A stretch of 25,877 bases of DNA, from assembly GCA_964412845.1 (NCBI GenBank), contig CAYPQM010000097.1, positions 1 to 25,877 of the forward strand, read 5' to 3'. Under the pieces are notes generated by a model. That model did no database searches, was not told where the DNA came from, and saw only the letters and a list, made by a program, of their open reading frames with translations. This document shows, piece by piece, positions 23,263 through 25,877 of this stretch. The stretch is from JAWWPY01 sp964412845. Its GTDB lineage: Bacteria > Actinomycetota > Actinomycetes > Streptosporangiales > Streptosporangiaceae. Within the stretch, counting starts at the first letter, position 1. Every line of letters starts with the position of its first letter. The position numbers and the translations under genes are program-made.

Positions 23263-23270
23263 CAGTCCCG
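23229..23270 (+). terminator. Long stem-loop between the glycan block and cysQ
   Basis: CGGGACTGCG (23229-23238) pairs perfectly with CGCAGTCCCG (23261-23270). Three further pairs (one G-U), a mismatch, and CCAC/GTGG around a TAGCCT loop extend the stem to about 17 pairs. There is no U-tract, as is usual in actinobacteria. It is placed to end the transferase transcript, or it may act as an attenuator in the cysQ leader. Confidence 0.6.
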
Positions 23271-23290
23271 TCTGGAATGGAGCCTGCCTG

Positions 23291-24106
23291 TTGGCATCCG
23301 ACGATGACCTCGCCCGTGATCTTGCCGCCGAGGCGGGCCACCGCCTGCTCACCTTGCGGGCCCGTGGCGGCCGCCCGGACGAGCTGCGCACAGCGGGTGA
23401 CCGGCTGTCGCACGAGTATCTCGCCGGAGAGCTGGCCCGGCGGCGCCCCGGTGACGCGGTGCTGTCCGAGGAAGGCCGCGACGACCTGGCGCGATTGTCA
23501 GCGGGCCGGGTGTGGATCGTGGATCCGCTGGACGGGACGCGAGAGTTCGGCGAGGCCGGCCGCGCGGACTGGGCGGTCCACGTCGCCCTGTGGGAGCACG
23601 GCACGCTGACCGCGGGAGCTGTGGCGCTGCCGGCCCAGGGCACGGTGCTGAGCACGGCGGAGCCGCCGCGCCCGGCCGCCCCGGTACCGGGCGGCGCGCT
23701 GCGCCTCATGGTCAGCCGGACCAGGCCTCCCGGGTTCGTCGAGCGGCTCAGTGAGCTGGCCGGGCTGACGCCGGTGCCGCTCGGCTCGGCCGGGGCGAAG
23801 GCGGCGGCGGTGATCTGCGGGGACGCCGACGCGTACGTGCACAGCGGGGGCCAGTTCGAATGGGACTCCGCGGCGCCGGTGGCCGTGGCCGTGGCGGCGG
23901 GGCTGCACGCGTCCAGGATCGATGGCTCGAAGCTGGAGTACAACCAGGCCGATCCGTCGCTGCCGGATATCCTGATCTGCCGGGCGGCAATTGCTGGCAC
24001 GCTGCTGGATGACATCCGCTCGGCGCGGCGTTCATGTCCCCAGGAGCGTTCCCGCCCGGGAGTGCCGCCCGCTTCGCCCGTGCCCGACGACTCGGAGTCT
24101 GCTTGA
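23291..24106 (+). CDS. cysQ: CysQ-like 3'(2'),5'-bisphosphate nucleotidase (inositol monophosphatase fold)
   Basis: A 271-aa metal-dependent phosphatase. The metal ligands are visible in LSEEGRDD (E60/E61) and IVDPLDGTREF (D78, D81), with the second motif EWDSAAPVAVA (D192). The short DGTREF form and the downstream cysD-cysN genes point to CysQ, which removes the 3'-phosphate from PAP after sulfotransfer and also from PAPS. Plain inositol monophosphatase activity is the main alternative. The start is a TTG with GGAG 9 bases upstream; no better ATG or GTG is in frame. The last 35 residues (after GTLLDDIRSA) are a low-complexity Pro/Ser tail not expected in the family. The stop overlaps the cysD start by 1 base (TGATG). 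Confidence 0.82.
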   Translation: MASDDDLARDLAAEAGHRLLTLRARGGRPDELRTAGDRLSHEYLAGELARRRPGDAVLSEEGRDDLARLSAGRVWIVDPLDGTREFGEAGRADWAVHVALWEHGTLTAGAVALPAQGTVLSTAEPPRPAAPVPGGALRLMVSRTRPPGFVERLSELAGLTPVPLGSAGAKAAAVICGDADAYVHSGGQFEWDSAAPVAVAVAAGLHASRIDGSKLEYNQADPSLPDILICRAAIAGTLLDDIRSARRSCPQERSRPGVPPASPVPDDSESA

Positions 24107-25026
24107 TGGCCGTGACGCGCTCTGACTACTCGCTCTCCCAGCTTGAGGTACTCGAAGCTGAGTCCATCCACATGATGCGCGAGGTCGCCGCCGAGTTCGA
24201 GCGGCCGGTCCTGCTGTTCTCCGGGGGCAAGGACTCGATCGTCATGCTGGCCCTCGCCGAACGGGCGTTCTCGCCCGCCAAGGTCCCGTTCCCGGTCATG
24301 CACGTGGACACCGGCCATAACTTCGACGAGGTCATCGAGTACCGGGACCGCCGGGTCGCCCAGGCCGGGGTGCAGCTTGTGGTGGCCTCAGTCCAGGAGT
24401 CCATCGATGCGGGCCGGGTGGTCGAGGAGACCGGCCGCCGGGCCAGCCGCAACCGGCTGCAGACCACCACGTTGCTCGACGCGATCGAGGAGCACCAGTT
24501 CGACGCGGTGTTCGGCGGTGGCCGCCGGGACGAGGAGAAGGCCAGGGCCAAGGAGCGGGTCTTCTCCTTCCGTGACGAGTTCGGCCAGTGGGATCCGAAG
24601 AGCCAGCGTCCCGAGCTGTGGAGCATCTTCAACACCAGGATCCACAAGGGCGAGCACATCAGGGTGTTCCCGCTGTCCAACTGGACCGAGCTGGACATCT
24701 GGCAGTACATCGAGCGGGAGGAACTGGATATCCCGTCCATCTACTTCGCGCACTCCCGCCGGGTGTTCGAGCGGGATGGCATCCTGCTCGCGGACAACGA
24801 CTTCATCCCCAGGGGCGAGGAGGAAACCGTCGTCGAGACCCGGATCCGCTACCGCACCGTCGGCGACATGACCTGCACCGGGGCGGTGGAGTCCACCGCC
24901 GCGACCATCGCGGAGGTGATCACGGAGATCACCGCCACCCGGGTCACCGAGCGCGGCCAGACCCGTGCCGACGACCGGGCCAGTGAGGCGGCCATGGAGG
25001 ATCGCAAGCGGGAAGGATACTTCTGA
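24106..25026 (+). CDS. cysD: Sulfate adenylyltransferase small subunit
   Basis: A 306-aa ATP pyrophosphatase-type enzyme that, with CysN, makes adenosine 5'-phosphosulfate from ATP and sulfate. The PP-loop SGGKDS lies at 39-44 in VLLFSGGKDSIVML. Further hallmarks are MHVDTGHNFDEVIEYRDR, FGGGRRDEEKARAKERVFSFRD and FPLSNWTELDIWQYI. Length and C-terminus (MEDRKREGYF) fit the family fully. The ATG at 24106 shares one base with the cysQ stop (TGATG), with GGAG upstream; the open frame further upstream is inside cysQ. The same TGATG arrangement links it to cysN, so the three genes are translationally coupled. Confidence 0.96.
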   Translation: MAVTRSDYSLSQLEVLEAESIHMMREVAAEFERPVLLFSGGKDSIVMLALAERAFSPAKVPFPVMHVDTGHNFDEVIEYRDRRVAQAGVQLVVASVQESIDAGRVVEETGRRASRNRLQTTTLLDAIEEHQFDAVFGGGRRDEEKARAKERVFSFRDEFGQWDPKSQRPELWSIFNTRIHKGEHIRVFPLSNWTELDIWQYIEREELDIPSIYFAHSRRVFERDGILLADNDFIPRGEEETVVETRIRYRTVGDMTCTGAVESTAATIAEVITEITATRVTERGQTRADDRASEAAMEDRKREGYF

Positions 25027-25877
25027 TGCCTGTCACATCCGCGGCCGGAGCGGCGACCGGGGAGGGCGCCCGGCCCATGGACATCCTGCGGCTGGCCACC
25101 GCGGGCTCGGTCGACGATGGCAAGAGCACCCTGATCGGGCGCCTGCTGTACGACTCCAAGGCGATCCTGGAGGACCAGCTCGCCGCGGTGGAGCGGACCA
25201 GCCGGGCCCGGGGCGAGGACTACACCAACCTCGCCCTGCTCACCGACGGCCTGCGGGCCGAGCGGGAGCAGGGCATCACGATCGATGTCGCCTACCGCTA
25301 CTTCGCCACGCCGCGGCGGAAGTTCATCATCGCCGACACCCCAGGTCACATCCAGTACACCCGGAACATGGTGACCGGCGCCTCCACGGCCGACCTCGCG
25401 ATCGTCCTGGTGGACGCCCGGAACGGGCTGACCGAGCAGAGCAGGCGGCACGCCTTCCTCACCACGCTGCTCCGGGTGCCTCATCTGGTCCTCGCGGTGA
25501 ACAAGATGGACCTGGTCGACTACGACCAGGCCACTTTCGAGCGGATCAGCGAGGAATTCGCTGCGTTCGCGGCGAAGCTGGAGATCGGCGACCTTACCTT
25601 CGTGCCGATCTCCGCGCTGCACGGCGACAATGTGGTGCAGCGGTCGGCCAACATGCCGTGGTTCGACGGCCCGTCTCTGCTGCACCACCTGGAGCACGTG
25701 CACATCGCGTCGGACCGGAACCTGATCGACGTGCGGTTCCCGGTGCAGTACGTGATCCGGCCGCACCAGGCGACCGACCCGGAATTGCACGACTACCGGG
25801 GCTACGCGGGCCAGGTGGCGGGCGGCGTGCTCAAGCCCGGCGATGAGGTGATGCACCTGCCGTCCGGGCTGACCACG
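25026..25877 (+). CDS. cysN: Sulfate adenylyltransferase large subunit (GTPase), 3' end outside the window
   Basis: The first 284 codons are present and the frame is open to the window edge. The GTPase motifs are intact: P-loop GSVDDGKST (27-35), switch region EQGITIDVAYRYF, DTPGH (104-108), NKMD (159-162) and ISALHG. GTP hydrolysis by this subunit drives APS formation by CysD. The ATG shares its A with the cysD stop (TGATG), and GGAAGGA precedes it. Residues 1-17 are an extra low-complexity leader before the fold; the ATG at 25077 is an alternative. Whether it carries a C-terminal APS-kinase domain (CysNC, as in mycobacteria) cannot be seen, although that would decide whether PAPS is made here. 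Confidence 0.95.
   Translation, partial: MPVTSAAGAATGEGARPMDILRLATAGSVDDGKSTLIGRLLYDSKAILEDQLAAVERTSRARGEDYTNLALLTDGLRAEREQGITIDVAYRYFATPRRKFIIADTPGHIQYTRNMVTGASTADLAIVLVDARNGLTEQSRRHAFLTTLLRVPHLVLAVNKMDLVDYDQATFERISEEFAAFAAKLEIGDLTFVPISALHGDNVVQRSANMPWFDGPSLLHHLEHVHIASDRNLIDVRFPVQYVIRPHQATDPELHDYRGYAGQVAGGVLKPGDEVMHLPSGLTT

Noticed and set aside
23182..24318. A 378-codon open frame on the minus strand
   Set aside because: Antisense to cysQ and the cysD start; the peptide is Ser/Arg/Pro-rich and low-complexity, while the sense strand has clear motifs.
1..25877. tRNA, rRNA, CRISPR arrays, transposases, att sites or other signs of a mobile element
   Set aside because: None were found on either strand; genes are intact, and apart from the short 23173-23262 duplication there are no long direct or inverted repeats flanking blocks.

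Overview
The window comes from a high-GC, Gram-positive actinobacterium. Coding runs are strongly G/C-biased at third positions, and GTG and TTG starts are common. Neighbouring genes are tightly packed with 1- to 4-base stop/start overlaps, and the gene families (PaaX regulator, fused ADC synthase, WbaP-type transferase, CysD/CysN) fit that group. The genus cannot be set from the sequence alone.

Layout. (1) Positions 1-10475, minus strand, hold a surface-glycan export and modification block. In transcription order it contains an aryl-CoA ligase, a FemAB/GNAT-type acyltransferase, a double-length (1030 aa) oligosaccharide flippase made of two fused MOP domains, two GT4-like glycosyltransferases, a sugar 3-aminotransferase, and the start of an exported protein. 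(2) Positions 10592-14673, plus strand, hold a PaaX-family regulator divergent from the CoA ligase, then a fused aminodeoxychorismate synthase and an ADC-lyase-like class IV enzyme, together a p-aminobenzoate (PABA) module. (3) Positions 14728-19887, plus strand, hold a NeuD/PglD-type acyltransferase and then a four-gene operon with 4-base overlaps: WlbA-like sugar dehydrogenase, SDR epimerase, DegT aminotransferase, and an unrecognised Rossmann-like protein. (4) Positions 19935-23185 hold a WbpD/WlbB-like N-acetyltransferase on the minus strand, a divergent GT2 glycosyltransferase that appears to be leaderless, and a WbaP-type initiating phosphoglycosyltransferase. (5) Positions 23291-25877 hold cysQ-cysD-cysN (the last cut by the window edge), for sulfate activation and PAP removal.

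How the parts may work together (inference). The WbaP-like enzyme loads the first sugar on undecaprenyl phosphate, the glycosyltransferases extend it, and the double flippase moves it across the membrane. Two aminotransferases and three acyltransferases supply N-acylated amino sugars. PABA synthase, aryl-CoA ligase and the FemAB-like acyltransferase together suggest an aminobenzoyl decoration, and the cys genes suggest sulfation. No Wzy polymerase, chain-length regulator or sulfotransferase is seen here, so the locus probably continues beyond both edges.

The most striking non-coding signal is a shared promoter-like motif, TGTCA-N19-CGTC. It occurs at identical spacing before the PABA operon, the amino-sugar operon and the initiating transferase, and it resembles the ECF41-type sigma-factor consensus. 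In the first two copies it is preceded by 10-bp phased repeats.
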